Shown: positions 1 through 10,027 of the stretch, one piece after another | Layout: each line of letters begins with the position of its first letter | How positions within the stretch are numbered: the stretch's first letter is position 1 | Translations under genes and position numbers: made by a program | Source: Gemmatimonadota bacterium | Lineage (GTDB): Bacteria > Gemmatimonadota > Gemmatimonadetes > Gemmatimonadales > Gemmatimonadaceae | Assembly (NCBI GenBank): GCA_016194585.1 | Contig: JACQBG010000018.1 | Location: forward strand, 1-54,919 | DNA length: 54,919 bases | Direction: 5' to 3' | Notes under the pieces: model-generated | Seen by the model: the letters and a program-made list of their open reading frames with translations, nothing else | The model's database searches: none | Told to the model about the DNA's origin: nothing

Positions 1-790
<790 letters not shown>

Positions 791-807
791 GTGGCAGTGG
801 AAGCGCT

Positions 808-1668
808 TCATCCGGTCAGCGCCGCCGCCCCGCCGACGATCTCCGCGATCTCCTGCGTGATGTTGGCTTGGCGGGCGCGGTTGTACGTGCGACGGAGGTA
901 CGTGAGCATGTCGCCGGCGTTGTCGGTCGCGCTCTTCATCGCGTTGCGGCGCGCCGCCTGCTCCGCCGCCGTCTCGACGAGGGCGCGATACACGGCGTTG
1001 CGCACGTACGCCGGCAGCAACTCCGTGAGGATGTCCGCCGCCGACGGGAAGAGCAGGTAGTCCTTCTGCGCGCCCGCCTTCGACGGCGCCGCCACCGGGA
1101 GCACCTTCGTGCTCGTCGGCGGCGCCGTGAGCGCCGACTTGTACACCGAGTGCACGACGTACACGGCATCGATGTCGCCCGTCACGAACCGCGCCATGAG
1201 CCCTTCGACGAGCGAGGTCGCGTCGAGCGACGTCGGCGCCTCGGAGATGTCGGTGCGCTGCGTGGCCATGGCGCGCCCGACGTAGCGGAAATAGCCCGCG
1301 CCCTTCCGGCCGACGACGTGCAGCTCGACCGCGATGCCTTCCCCCTCGAGCTGCGCGACGAGCTGGCGCGCCTCGCGGATGAGATTCGCGTTGAACCCGC
1401 CGGCGAGCCCGCGGTTCGACGTGAGCAGCAGCACGGCCGCCGTCTTCGTCGTCGTCGGCTGGCGCAGCAGCGGGAAGCGCTCGGCGAGCTCCGGATTGTA
1501 CAGGCTCGAGAGCACGTCCGTGAGCGCCTTCGCGTACGGACGCGCCGCGACGACGCGGTCCTGCGCGCGCTTCATCTTGGACGTGGCCACCATCTCCATC
1601 GTCCGGGTGATCTTTCGGGTATTCTCGGTCGACTTGATGCGACCGAGCAGTTCACGTCCTTTCGCCAC
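808..1668 (-). CDS. atpG: F1 ATP synthase gamma subunit
   Basis: Central rotary shaft of F1-ATPase, a coiled coil linking F1 to the c-ring. The 286-residue product is the usual length. The N-terminus AKGRELLGRIKSTENTRKIT and the conserved MEMVATSKMKRAQ helix are diagnostic, and the C-terminal helix (AARRNAMKSATDNAGDML) matches the family. The GTG at 1666-1668 was chosen because the family begins with (M)A-K-G-R-E; the open frame continues upstream without homology. It lies between atpA and atpD, and both gaps carry the palindromic repeat family. Confidence 0.96.
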   Translation of the reverse strand: MAKGRELLGRIKSTENTRKITRTMEMVATSKMKRAQDRVVAARPYAKALTDVLSSLYNPELAERFPLLRQPTTTKTAAVLLLTSNRGLAGGFNANLIREARQLVAQLEGEGIAVELHVVGRKGAGYFRYVGRAMATQRTDISEAPTSLDATSLVEGLMARFVTGDIDAVYVVHSVYKSALTAPPTSTKVLPVAAPSKAGAQKDYLLFPSAADILTELLPAYVRNAVYRALVETAAEQAARRNAMKSATDNAGDMLTYLRRTYNRARQANITQEIAEIVGGAAALTG

Positions 1669-1691
1669 TGAGGTTCCCGACTTCGGGTGAG

Positions 1692-1732
1692 CGGTGGACG
1701 GTCGACGAGGAACGGTCGACCGTGAACAGCGG
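1692..1732. repeat. Intergenic palindromic ACGGTGA-type repeat, copy 2 (degenerate)
   Basis: Lies in the atpA-atpG gap. It contains GGTGGACGGTCGACG and ACGGTCGACCGTGAAC, with the palindrome CGGTCGACCG inside. It uses the same 7-bp words as the copies at 750-790 and 41626-41658 but is less regular. Confidence 0.55.
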
Positions 1733-1745
1733 TTGCCTCGTCCCT

Positions 1746-3314
1746 TTACGCGGCCGTCTTCTTGTAGGCCTCGATCGCCCGCTTCAGCTCCGCCTCGGTG
1801 TCCTTCGAGATCGCCTTCTCTGTGCGGATCTTGTCGCCGACCTGCGGGAACTGGGCCTTCATGAAGGCATGGAACCCGGTCTCCCACTCGCGCACCTTCG
1901 CCGTCGGCACCTCGTCGATGTGCCCGTTGCTCACGGCGTAGATGATCATGACCTGGTCCTCGACCGCCATCGGCGCGTACTGCCCCTGCTTGAGCACTTC
2001 CACCGTGCGCGCGCCGCGGTCGAGCTGCTTCTTCGTCGCCGCGTCGAGGTCCGACGCGAAGGCGGCGAACGCCTCGAGTTCGCGGTACTGCGCGAGGTCG
2101 AGGCGCAGGCGGCCGGCGACGCCCTTCATCGCCTTGATCTGCGCCGAGCCGCCCACGCGGCTCACCGAGATGCCGACGTTCACCGCCGGACGTACGCCCG
2201 AGTAGAACAGGTCGCCCTGCAGGAAGATCTGGCCGTCGGTGATCGAGATGACGTTGGTCGGGATGTATGCCGAGACGTCGCCGGCCTGCGTCTCGATGAT
2301 CGGCAGCGCCGTGAGCGAACCGCCGGGCTTCAGGATGTTCACGCCGTCGACGACCTTGGGGTCGCTCGAGAGCTTCGCCGCGCGCTCGAGCAGGCGGCTG
2401 TGGAGATAGAACACGTCGCCCGGGAACGCCTCGCGGCCCGGCGGGCGGCGGAGCACCAGCGACAGCTGGCGGTACGCGGCGGCCTGCTTCGACAGGTCGT
2501 CGTACACGGCCAGCGTCGCCATCCCCTCGTTGTACATGAAGTACTCGGCCATCGCCGCGCCCGAGTAGGGGGCGATGTACTGCATCGGCGCCGGGTCAGA
2601 GGCCGTCGCGGCGACGACGATCGTGAACTCCATCGCGCCGGTCGCCTTGAGACGCTCCACCACGCTCGCCACCGTCGACGCCTTCTGGCCGATGGCGACG
2701 TAGACGCAGATGACGTTGTTCCCCTTCTGATTGATGATCGTGTCGACGGCGATCGCCGTCTTGCCCGTGCCACGGTCGCCGATGATCAGCTCGCGCTGGC
2801 CACGACCGATCGGGATCATCGAGTCGATCGCCTTGATGCCGGTCTGGAGCGGCTCCTTCACCGGCTCACGCACGATGATGCCAGGCGCTTCGCTCTCCAC
2901 CTTGCGCGTGTGCTTCGCGTTGATCGGGCCGAGGCCGTCGATGGGGCGGCCGAGCGGGTCGACCACGCGGCCGACGAGCTCCGGACCCACCGGCACTTCG
3001 AGCACGCGGGCCGTACGGCGCACCTCGTCCCCTTCCTTGAGACGGAGGTAGTCGCCGAGGATGACCGCGCCGATGTTGTCTTCCTCGAGGTTCAGCGCGA
3101 GGCCGGTGATCTTCTCCCCCGTCTCGGACGAGGTGATCTCGAGCATCTCGCCCGCCATCGCCTTCTGGAGTCCGTAGATGCGGGCGATGCCGTCCTTCAC
3201 CTCGAGCACCGTCCCTACTTCCTCGACGTCGAGGGCATGCAGGTCGGCGGCCTCGATCTCGCGAAGGAGGATGTCCTTGATTTCACCGGGGCGGAGCGAC
3301 GTCGAAGAAGCCAT
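1746..3314 (-). CDS. atpA: F1 ATP synthase alpha subunit
   Basis: Regulatory nucleotide-binding subunit of F1. At 522 residues it is slightly longer than the typical 500-515. It shows the P-loop GDRGTGKT, followed by [12 protein letters not shown], the [13 protein letters not shown] segment, and the [13 protein letters not shown] region. The ATG at 3312-3314 ([16 protein letters not shown]) fits the family; upstream in-frame codons add unrelated residues. No atpH (delta) or F0 gene lies upstream, so this F1 cluster is split from the canonical operon. A CRP/FNR-type palindrome lies about 80 bp upstream. Confidence 0.97.
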   Translation of the reverse strand: MASSTSLRPGEIKDILLREIEAADLHALDVEEVGTVLEVKDGIARIYGLQKAMAGEMLEITSSETGEKITGLALNLEEDNIGAVILGDYLRLKEGDEVRRTARVLEVPVGPELVGRVVDPLGRPIDGLGPINAKHTRKVESEAPGIIVREPVKEPLQTGIKAIDSMIPIGRGQRELIIGDRGTGKTAIAVDTIINQKGNNVICVYVAIGQKASTVASVVERLKATGAMEFTIVVAATASDPAPMQYIAPYSGAAMAEYFMYNEGMATLAVYDDLSKQAAAYRQLSLVLRRPPGREAFPGDVFYLHSRLLERAAKLSSDPKVVDGVNILKPGGSLTALPIIETQAGDVSAYIPTNVISITDGQIFLQGDLFYSGVRPAVNVGISVSRVGGSAQIKAMKGVAGRLRLDLAQYRELEAFAAFASDLDAATKKQLDRGARTVEVLKQGQYAPMAVEDQVMIIYAVSNGHIDEVPTAKVREWETGFHAFMKAQFPQVGDKIRTEKAISKDTEAELKRAIEAYKKTAA

Positions 3315-3394
3315 GAGAATCGTGACGTTGGATCGTGGGATTACGTGGCCCGCGCGCGAGGGAAATCCACCGCACGGCGCCGGTTCCGGCACAG

Positions 3395-3414
3395 CTTGTG
3401 AAAAATATCACAAG
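3395..3414. promoter_or_regulatory. CRP/FNR-type palindrome upstream of atpA
   Basis: A perfect inverted repeat: CTTGTGA, six A/T-rich bases, TCACAAG. The core TGTGA-N6-TCACA is the textbook consensus for CRP-family regulators. It is about 81 bp upstream of the atpA start in a 136-bp gap of otherwise GC-rich DNA, so it probably acts on the atpA-atpG-atpD promoter. Binding by any regulator is inferred from the motif alone. Confidence 0.6.
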
Positions 3415-3450
3415 ATGCCCCATCCTGCAACCGGTCAGCCCGCTACCTTG

Positions 3451-4275
3451 TCACCCCGTGGCGCGCCGGCGCGAGCGCCCCCGTCCCTGCCGGAAGCGGT
3501 CGATGAGGTCGACCGTGCGGAGCCGCGCCAACGACGCCGTGCGTGCGCCGACGACCCGGAGTGCCGTGCTCCCGAGGTGCGACGGGGAGGCGAAGTCGAG
3601 CACCTGCGCGACGTCGCTCACGTCATATCCGGGGTTCTTCGACAGCTCGGCCGCCGCGATGAGTCGCACCAAGTCGATGATGCGCTTGAGGTTCGGCGCT
3701 CCGCTCGCGGCGAAGCTCCGGCTCAGGTGCTCCCGGGTCACGCCGAGCTGCGCCGCCAGCATCTCCGTGCGCACCGTGCGACCGCCGAAACGGACGATCG
3801 CCCCCCATGCGGCCTGCTGAAGCGGGTGCGTGAGCGCGAGCGCCGCGGGCGCCGTCCCCAGCGCCTCGGCGAATCGGGTCGTGAAGGCACGCGACAGCAC
3901 GAGCTCGCGGAGGAAGGCGTCGTCCATCCCTTCGGCGAGCAGATCGGCGAATTCGGCCGCCGCGCAGCGGCCCATCGCGGGGCCGTCGGCGACGCGGGAC
4001 GGCCCGAGCGCGAAGAACGGGATGCTCGGGAAGTCGCGCGCCAGCGCAACGGCCTTCCACGTGTCGTCGGTGACGTGGCCGATGTCCACGACGACCGCGT
4101 CGACGAGCTCCCGCCGCAGCGACTCTCCCAGCTCCGTCGCGCCACGGCAGAACGCGAGCGCCGTGCGGCGGCGGGGAAACGCGCGCTTGAGCAGGTCGCG
4201 CGCCCGATCGCGCGACGTCGTCGCGAGGACGACGGGCGTCGGCCCGTCGCCGTTCGGGACGGCGGACGCGTTCAT
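3451..4275 (-). CDS. Receiver-like/AraC-type helix-turn-helix protein
   Basis: A 274-residue putative regulator. Residues ~15-140 resemble a degenerate response-regulator fold (VVVDIGHVTDD occupies the phospho-acceptor region). The C-terminal third holds an AraC-like helix-turn-helix (LAAQLGVTREHLSRSF, then the second helix pair around YDVSDVAQVLDFASPSH). The ATG at 4273-4275 overlaps the upstream NUDIX stop (ATGA), which fixes the start and suggests translational coupling. A protein of the same layout is encoded at 28932-29702. The target is unknown. Confidence 0.8.
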   Translation of the reverse strand: MNASAVPNGDGPTPVVLATTSRDRARDLLKRAFPRRRTALAFCRGATELGESLRRELVDAVVVDIGHVTDDTWKAVALARDFPSIPFFALGPSRVADGPAMGRCAAAEFADLLAEGMDDAFLRELVLSRAFTTRFAEALGTAPAALALTHPLQQAAWGAIVRFGGRTVRTEMLAAQLGVTREHLSRSFAASGAPNLKRIIDLVRLIAAAELSKNPGYDVSDVAQVLDFASPSHLGSTALRVVGARTASLARLRTVDLIDRFRQGRGRSRRRATG

Positions 4276-4754
4276 CCTTCCGCCTGGGCCGGGGCCTCGG
4301 CAGGCGCGAGGGTGCCGCCGAGCAGCGTGTGCGCCCGGTCGAGCACGACCCGCGCGTTCTCGTACGAGAGCAGCTTCGACGCCTGCGCATAGCTGGCCCA
4401 CCGGCACGCGGTGATCCCTTCGGCGCGCTGCGGCTTGGTGCGGCGCTGCGGCGTCTCCATCAAATAGAAGTGGCAGATCTTGTGGATGAGGCGTCCGCGG
4501 AACCGGAAATGCCAGTCGATCGTCTCGATCGGCGACGTGAGGCGCAGCACCACCAGCCCCGTCTCCTCGCTCACCTCACGCAACGCGGCGCGGTCCGGAT
4601 CCTCCCCTTCCTCCAGATGCCCTTTGGGGAAGCCCCAGTTGCGATAGCTGTCGCGGATGAGCAGGAACATCGGGCCGTCGTCGCCACGGCGAAAGACGAC
4701 CCCGCCGGCGGAGGTCTCCTCACGAGGCTTCCGGCGACGTTGCCGCGTCGTCAT
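4272..4754 (-). CDS. NUDIX hydrolase
   Basis: A 160-residue pyrophosphohydrolase of the NUDIX superfamily. The NUDIX box is complete: GHLEEGEDPDRAALREVSEE followed by TGL, with the metal-binding REVSEE core. It is preceded by the typical GGVVFRRGDDGPMFLLIR strand pair and NWGFPKGH. The substrate cannot be told; the Ap4A/(d)NTP type is common for this size. Start and stop both overlap neighbours by 4 bp (the ABC ATPase upstream, the HTH gene downstream), so the three genes form one transcription unit. Confidence 0.93.
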   Translation of the reverse strand: MTTRQRRRKPREETSAGGVVFRRGDDGPMFLLIRDSYRNWGFPKGHLEEGEDPDRAALREVSEETGLVVLRLTSPIETIDWHFRFRGRLIHKICHFYLMETPQRRTKPQRAEGITACRWASYAQASKLLSYENARVVLDRAHTLLGGTLAPAEAPAQAEG

Positions 4755-5503
4755 GCCAGCGGGCCGGCCGGCACGGGGGACGCACGCCCTTCGATGAACT
4801 GCCGCACGACCGGATCCTCGGTGTTCTTGATCTCGTCGACGGTGCCGACGAAGCGCACCCGCCCCTCGAACAGCATCGCGACGCGCGTCCCGACGGAGAA
4901 CGCGCTCCGCATGTCGTGCGTGATGACGATGGAGGTGACCCCCAGCTTGTCGCGCATGCGCACCATCATCTCGTCGATCACGGCCGCGGTCACCGGGTCG
5001 AGACCTGTCGTCGGCTCGTCGTAGAGCAGGTACTTCGGGTGCAGGGCGATGGCGCGGGCGATGCCCACCCGCTTGCGCATGCCGCCCGAGAGCTCGATGG
5101 GGAACACGTGGGCCGAGTCGGGCAGGTCGACCAGGTCGAGGGCCTCCTGCACGCGCTGATCGATCTCGCGGGGCGTGAGTGTGCCCATCTTCTTCAGCCC
5201 CATCGCCACGTTCTCGGCGACGGTCAGCGAATCGAACAGCGCCGAGAACTGGAAGACGTACCCGATGCGGGCGCGGAGCGCGTAGAGCTCGCGGCGCGAG
5301 AGGGTCGAGACTTCGAGACCGTCGACGAAGACGCGCCCCTTGTCGGGCTCGAGGAGGCCGACGATGTGCTTGATGGCGACGCTCTTGCCCGTGCCGGAAT
5401 AGCCGATGATGACCATCGTCTCCCCCTCGCGGACCTCGAGGGAGAAGCCATTGAGCACGACTTTGGGACCGAACGCCTTATGGATGTCTTCGAGGACGAT
5501 CAT
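4751..5503 (-). CDS. ABC transporter ATP-binding protein, MlaF-like
   Basis: A 250-residue ATPase of the MlaF/MkL type, which powers phospholipid transport between outer and inner membrane with MlaE permease and MCE proteins. Walker A is GYSGTGKS (residues ~34-41), the signature LSGGM replaces LSGGQ as is usual for MlaF, and Walker B is YLLYDEPTTGLDP; the switch His is in VITHDM. No mlaE or mlaD gene lies next to it here. It is the first gene of the unit with the NUDIX and HTH genes. Confidence 0.9.
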   Translation of the reverse strand: MIVLEDIHKAFGPKVVLNGFSLEVREGETMVIIGYSGTGKSVAIKHIVGLLEPDKGRVFVDGLEVSTLSRRELYALRARIGYVFQFSALFDSLTVAENVAMGLKKMGTLTPREIDQRVQEALDLVDLPDSAHVFPIELSGGMRKRVGIARAIALHPKYLLYDEPTTGLDPVTAAVIDEMMVRMRDKLGVTSIVITHDMRSAFSVGTRVAMLFEGRVRFVGTVDEIKNTEDPVVRQFIEGRASPVPAGPLA

Positions 5504-5572
5504 CGACGATGAAGATACGACACGCGACGCGCGGCGACGAGCCGCCGGCCCGGTGACGGAGCCGGCGGCAGC

Positions 5573-6349
5573 TCAGCGCGATTTCGTCCAGATGGCGATG
5601 ATGCCGCACGACGCGTCCCGGCCGGCGCCGCGATACTCGATCGGGACCGTCGCCACGCCCGGGTAGATCTCGATGGCGTGGATGTCGTTCCGGTCGAGCT
5701 GATCGATGTCGAAGCCCCACGGCATGCGCAGGTCGTCGACGATCACCTGGAGGACGCAGGGGGCGAGGTCGGTGCCCTGCCCGGGGATGGCGGCGGTCTT
5801 CTTCGCCCGCGCCGACGTGACGATGAACGTCCCCGCGCTGTCGACGACGTGCAGCGCAGGGTAACGGCGGAACAGGTCGGAGAGGCGGACTTGCCCTCTC
5901 GTCGCGATCACGGAGTCGGTGAGGAAGATCCCACCACCGGCGGTCGCCCTGCGGCGCTCGAACTCGGAGTAACGAGCGACGGCCGGCTCCGCCACCACCT
6001 GCACGGTACCGAGCGTCTGCGCGGCGAGCGCGGCCATCGGCGCGACGACCGAGTCGCCTGGCGCACCTCTCGTGACGCGGAGCGGAGCGGGCAGGAATCC
6101 AGGGCGCTGGAGCCGGCCGACGAACGGCGCCGCGCCGGTGATCCGCAACCGAAGGATCCCCGCCGAGTCGGCGCGACCGAGGAGCGCTCCCGTCGAGTCG
6201 CGCAGCTCGACCTCGGGGAGGCCGATGCCGGAACGGGCATCGACGACGCGCACCCGAACATCATAGGGCGCATCGCGCGCCTGCGCGGCCAACCCCGCGG
6301 GCGACAGCAATGCGCACCACATCACCCGACCGAACCGTCGCAGGCTCAT
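5573..6349 (-). CDS. Secreted protein with carboxypeptidase-regulatory-like and TonB-plug-like domains
   Basis: A 258-residue exported protein. A signal peptide ends near GLAAQ (residues 1-23). Residues ~28-115 look like a CarboxypepD_reg-like beta sandwich (VRVVDARSGIGLPEVELRDS). The rest resembles a plug domain of TonB-dependent receptors (VRLSDLFRRYPALHVV, VIVDDLRMPWGFDIDQLDRNDIHAIEIYPG) with no barrel after it. Such short barrel-less proteins are probably periplasmic or surface exposed; the function is unknown. Confidence 0.8.
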   Translation of the reverse strand: MSLRRFGRVMWCALLSPAGLAAQARDAPYDVRVRVVDARSGIGLPEVELRDSTGALLGRADSAGILRLRITGAAPFVGRLQRPGFLPAPLRVTRGAPGDSVVAPMAALAAQTLGTVQVVAEPAVARYSEFERRRATAGGGIFLTDSVIATRGQVRLSDLFRRYPALHVVDSAGTFIVTSARAKKTAAIPGQGTDLAPCVLQVIVDDLRMPWGFDIDQLDRNDIHAIEIYPGVATVPIEYRGAGRDASCGIIAIWTKSR

Positions 6350-6457
6350 GCGATCGCCTCCCGGGAGCGTGGATCGTGCGCCGGTACGCGGCGTGGTTCA
6401 CGCACGACCCGCGTCGGTCGGGGGCGGCGTGCCCGCCCCGACCGCCGGCACGTCGTC

Positions 6458-7531
6458 TTACGCCGCGAACGACCCCAGCGCGCGCCCCACGTCGCCCTCG
6501 CGCAGCCGCTTGAGCGCGCGGTCGCGGAGTTGGCGCACCCGTTCGCGGGTGACGCCGAGCATGGAGCCGATCTCCTCGAGGGTGTGCTCGCGCCCGCCCT
6601 CGAGGCCGAAGTAGAGCCGCAGCACCTTCGCATCGCGCGGCGGGAGCGTGTTGAGCGCCGCCTCGATCTCGTCGGTGAGGAAGCGGTTCATCGCCTCCTC
6701 CTCGGTGTCGGGCATCTCGTCGGCGACGAAGCGCTCGATGAGCGAGCGGTCGCCGTCGGGATCCATCGGGGCGTCGAGGCGCACGTCGCCCGTGTTCAGC
6801 GCGGCCAGCGACTGCACGACGTCGACCGACAGCCCGGTGACGGCGGCGAGCTCCTCGGGGGTCGGCTCGCGACGCATCTTCTGGCGCAGGATCTCGCTCG
6901 CCTTGATGATGCGCGAGAGATCGGCGGTGCGGTTGAGCGGCACGCGCACGGTGCGTCCCTGACGCGCGAGCGACGAGAGGATCGCCTGGCGGATCCACCA
7001 CACGGCGTAGGAGATGAACTTCACCCCCTGGTCGGGATCGAACTTCCGGGCGGCGGTGAGCAGCCCGACGTTCCCCTCGCCGATGAGGTCGATGAGCGGG
7101 AGGCCGCGGTTCTGGTACTTCTTGGCGACGGAGATGACGAAGCGCAGGTTGCGCTTCACCAGCTCCTGGAGCGCGTCGGCGTCGCCGGCGCGGATCTTCC
7201 GCGCGATGTCGATCTCCTCGGTGCCCTTGAGCAGCGGGTAGGTCGACACCTCGTACAGGTACTGGTCGAGGATGTCGCGTTCGGGTTCGCTCGGGGCGAT
7301 CCCGGCCGGCGCCGCGCGGCGGCGGCGGGGCTTCTTCTCGGTGATGGCAGACACGGGGGCTTTGACCGGAGCGGGGACGGCCTTGGCGACTGGCTTCGCG
7401 GCGGGTTTGGCGACCGTCTTGGCGGCGGTCTTCGCGGGGGCAGTCGCGGCGGCAGGCGCCGCTTTCTTCGAAGGTTTGGAACGGGCAGGCGCAGTCGTCG
7501 CCTTGCCGCGCTTGGTGCGCGGGGTCGTCAT
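6458..7531 (-). CDS. RNA polymerase sigma factor, RpoD/SigA family, with H1-like tail
   Basis: A 357-residue sigma-70 family factor. Regions 1.2-2.4 begin near residue 87 (DILDQYLYEVSTYPLL), region 2 includes LIGEGNVGLLTAARKFD and FISYAVWWIRQAI, and region 4 ends with the HTH LEEIGSMLGVTRERVRQLRD. No acidic region 1.1 is present. Instead residues 1-75 are an Ala/Lys/Pro-rich stretch (KTAAKTVAKPAAKPVAK) like histone H1 tails. By length it is a group 1 or group 2 factor and may not be the sole housekeeping sigma. Confidence 0.93.
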   Translation of the reverse strand: MTTPRTKRGKATTAPARSKPSKKAAPAAATAPAKTAAKTVAKPAAKPVAKAVPAPVKAPVSAITEKKPRRRRAAPAGIAPSEPERDILDQYLYEVSTYPLLKGTEEIDIARKIRAGDADALQELVKRNLRFVISVAKKYQNRGLPLIDLIGEGNVGLLTAARKFDPDQGVKFISYAVWWIRQAILSSLARQGRTVRVPLNRTADLSRIIKASEILRQKMRREPTPEELAAVTGLSVDVVQSLAALNTGDVRLDAPMDPDGDRSLIERFVADEMPDTEEEAMNRFLTDEIEAALNTLPPRDAKVLRLYFGLEGGREHTLEEIGSMLGVTRERVRQLRDRALKRLREGDVGRALGSFAA

Positions 7532-7762
7532 TGCGGCATCGCCTCCCGAAGGTGCACGCGCCGCGGCGGCGAGGGAGTGCCGTGCGTCGCGCTGGTAGTC
7601 GCCCGCGAACGTCGGGGGCGGAAAGGAGCCAAAAAATAGCTTACGATCATCAATAATTCAACACTCGTCACTTGACCCACTTCAGACACTCGAATAGCTT
7701 TTTTGGTTCCTGTCGGCAGGCGCCAGAGGGAGTTTTTGCGTCAGATCAGCGCCGGTCGCAGC

Positions 7763-7835
<73 letters not shown>

Positions 7836-7920
7836 TCGTCGGACCGCCGGGTGATCGGCGGCTCGACGTGGACCCGGACGGGTCCCGCGGGCGAAGGACG
7901 CCCACGCTACCGTCCGCCTC

Positions 7921-7993
7921 GCGGGAATAGCTCAGTTGGTAGAGCACAACCTTGCCAAGGTTGGGGTCGCGGGTTCGAGTCCCGTTTCCCGCT
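7921..7993 (+). tRNA. tRNA-Gly (GCC)
   Basis: Acceptor GCGGGAA/TTCCCGC, anticodon stem CAACC/GGTTG with loop TTGCCAA (anticodon GCC), T arm GCGGGTTCGAGTCCCGT. CCA is not encoded. It lies 85 bp after tRNA-Ala and is probably co-transcribed with it. Confidence 0.96.
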
Positions 7994-8143
7994 CTGAAGC
8001 ACAGCGTCGGACAGCAGGCAGTGGCACGAGAAGGGACGACAGTCGAAAGCGGCAGGAAGGAGCCCGGTGGGGACGCGCCCGACGGATGAACGAACCACGG
8101 GCGGGCGGAGTTCCCCGGAGTAACCGGCGTCCTTCGTGCCTCG

Positions 8144-8217
8144 GGGCGGTTAGCTCAGTTGGTTAGAGCGCCACGTTGACATCGTGGAGGTCACAAGTTC
8201 GAGTCTTGTACCGCCCA
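8144..8217 (+). tRNA. tRNA-Val (GAC)
   Basis: Acceptor GGGCGGT/ACCGCCC, anticodon stem CCACG/CGTGG with loop TTGACAT (anticodon GAC), T arm with GTTCGAGTC. CCA is not encoded. It is the last of the three-tRNA run and is followed at once by a hairpin terminator. Confidence 0.95.
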
Positions 8218-8218
8218 T

Positions 8219-8251
8219 CGCCTCACGGGGTATACTCGTGAGGCGTTTGTC
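8219..8251 (+). terminator. Intrinsic terminator after tRNA-Val
   Basis: A 9-bp perfect stem CGCCTCACG (8219-8227) / CGTGAGGCG (8237-8245), followed by TTTGTCTT. It probably ends the tRNA Ala-Gly-Val transcript. Confidence 0.75.
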
Positions 8252-8289
8252 TTCAATAGCACCGCTTCACCCCTTCACCCGGTCCCGCC

Positions 8290-9969
8290 ATGACATCCCG
8301 CCTCCGGGCCCTCCGGGCCCTCGCGCTGGCCCTCGCGTCGCTCACCGCCGCCGGTTCGCTGGCGGCCCAGCAGCCCGCCGCCGCCGCCGCGTGCCCCATC
8401 GAGTTGATGCAGCCGCAGCCCGTCGGCATCGCCAACCTGCAGCGCACGAAGGTCCTCAACGCCAAGACGGACGACGAGGCGCAGAAGGCCACGCGCGAGG
8501 CCACCCGTCTCCTGTTCGACCCGAAGGCGGCGTCGAACGCGGTCGGCCGCGACTACCTCCTGGCGCAGTTCTTCGCGCTCGCCATCGAGCACGGCGGCGA
8601 CGTGCAGACGCGAGGCATGCTCGGGCTCCCGGGCGACAAGGACGCGAAGGTCGACCTGTTCGTCGCGCTCGACTCGCTGCTGACGATCGTCGAGAAGGCC
8701 GATCCGGCGTGCAAGAAGGAGGTCGACGACTGGCGGCAGTACAAGCCGTTCATCAACTCCGTGCAGGGCGGATACAAGGCGCTGCAGGCGAACAAGACGG
8801 ACGAGGCCGAGCGGTTGGCGAAGCGCGCGCTCATCCTGTACCGGGAAGGCCCGCAGCCGTACGACATCCTCTGGCGCGTGGCCAAGGACCGGAAGGACAT
8901 CGACGGGGTCGTGCGGAACCTCGACCTGGCGATCTCGAAGCTCGCCGGCGACACGCTGAACGCGAACGTGCGCGCCAACCTCATGTTCAACCTCGGCCGC
9001 GAGCAGCAGGACGCGGCGCAGACGGCGCAGGAGCCGAAGAAGTCGGAGCTGCTGCGCGGCGCGGCCAAGACGTTCGCCGCGGTGGCGAAGGAGTATCCGT
9101 CGTCGGAGGAGGCGCCGTTCGCGCTGAACGGCATCTCGATCGCGAGCGCGATCCTCAAGGACCCGGCGCTCGGCGCCACGGTGATCGACATCGTGAAGGG
9201 CGCGCTCGACAAGTTCAGCGACATCTCGCTGGCGCAGGCCGGCGTGCTGGCGACGTCGTCGAGCAAGACGGCCGACGCCGTGCTGTTCTTCGGCGAGGCG
9301 TCGAAGAAGAACCCGTATTCGCGCGATTACCTCTACAACTACGCCGCGATGCTCTACGAATCGCACCAGCCGCAGGCGATGCTGCCGGTGGTGTCGAAGC
9401 TGGTGGCGATCGACCCGAGCAACCCCGACAACGTCATGCTCTTCGCGTACGCGTACAAGGGGTTGAGCGACACGGTGGCGAACAAGATGCGCGGCGACTC
9501 GGCGAAGATCGTCGACGGCCGCAAGAAGGCGCTCCGCGACTCGATCATGAGCTACAGCAAGTCGACGGCGGCGCGGAAGAAGGCGATCCTCGACTCGGTG
9601 CAGTACTACCGGGCGGAGGAGAAGGCGATGAACGACGCGGCGGCGCAGTACCGCCCGGCGTTCAAGGCGCTGACGGACTCGACGAACATGTTCGCGAAGC
9701 TGTCGGACGACATGCCGCACAAGCTGCTGTTCACGTCGGTCGACCGGCTGAAGGACAAGACGCTGGTCGAGGGCGAGGTGGAGAACCGCGCGAAGACAGC
9801 GCGGACGTTCACGATCGAGTTCGAGTTCCTGGGGAAGGACGGCGCGTCGCTCGGCAAGCAGTCGGTGACCACGGACAGTGTGGCGCCGGGGGCGAGCGGG
9901 AAGTTCAAGGTGGAGTTCCCGAAGGGCGGCGTACTGGGCGTGAAATACGCGCCGCTGCCCTTGAAGTAG
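8290..9969 (+). CDS. Secreted tetratricopeptide-like protein
   Basis: A 559-residue exported protein of unknown role. The signal peptide (residues 1-29) is Ala/Leu rich and ends at SLAAQ. The body is alpha-helical with TPR-like periodicity (for example ADAVLFFGEASKKNPYSRDY, followed by MLYESHQPQAMLPVVSKLVA). A beta-rich C-terminal ~85 residues (LVEGEVENRAKTARTFTIEF) resembles a FxLYD/immunoglobulin-like module. The ATG at 8290 is the only start that gives a signal peptide. It stands alone between tRNA genes. Confidence 0.85.
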   Translation: MTSRLRALRALALALASLTAAGSLAAQQPAAAAACPIELMQPQPVGIANLQRTKVLNAKTDDEAQKATREATRLLFDPKAASNAVGRDYLLAQFFALAIEHGGDVQTRGMLGLPGDKDAKVDLFVALDSLLTIVEKADPACKKEVDDWRQYKPFINSVQGGYKALQANKTDEAERLAKRALILYREGPQPYDILWRVAKDRKDIDGVVRNLDLAISKLAGDTLNANVRANLMFNLGREQQDAAQTAQEPKKSELLRGAAKTFAAVAKEYPSSEEAPFALNGISIASAILKDPALGATVIDIVKGALDKFSDISLAQAGVLATSSSKTADAVLFFGEASKKNPYSRDYLYNYAAMLYESHQPQAMLPVVSKLVAIDPSNPDNVMLFAYAYKGLSDTVANKMRGDSAKIVDGRKKALRDSIMSYSKSTAARKKAILDSVQYYRAEEKAMNDAAAQYRPAFKALTDSTNMFAKLSDDMPHKLLFTSVDRLKDKTLVEGEVENRAKTARTFTIEFEFLGKDGASLGKQSVTTDSVAPGASGKFKVEFPKGGVLGVKYAPLPLK

Positions 9970-9993
9970 GGGTGCAAGCCGTCTAACTTTTGA

Positions 9994-10017
9994 TGCTCGC
10001 CCCAAAAGGGGCGAGCA
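9994..10017. terminator. Hairpin downstream of the TPR-like gene
   Basis: A perfect 10-bp stem TGCTCGCCCC-type (arms 9994-10003 and 10008-10017) with an AAAA loop. There is no T-run, so it could be a Rho-independent-like or mRNA-stabilising hairpin. It lies 25 bp after the stop codon. Confidence 0.55.
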
Positions 10018-10027
10018 GGCGGGAAGG

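Noticed and set aside
1722-3401. Long plus-strand open frame opposite atpA (559 codons)
   Set aside because: It is the antisense shadow of the atpA coding frame in a very GC-rich genome. The product is Arg/Asp/Val-rich low complexity, without domains.
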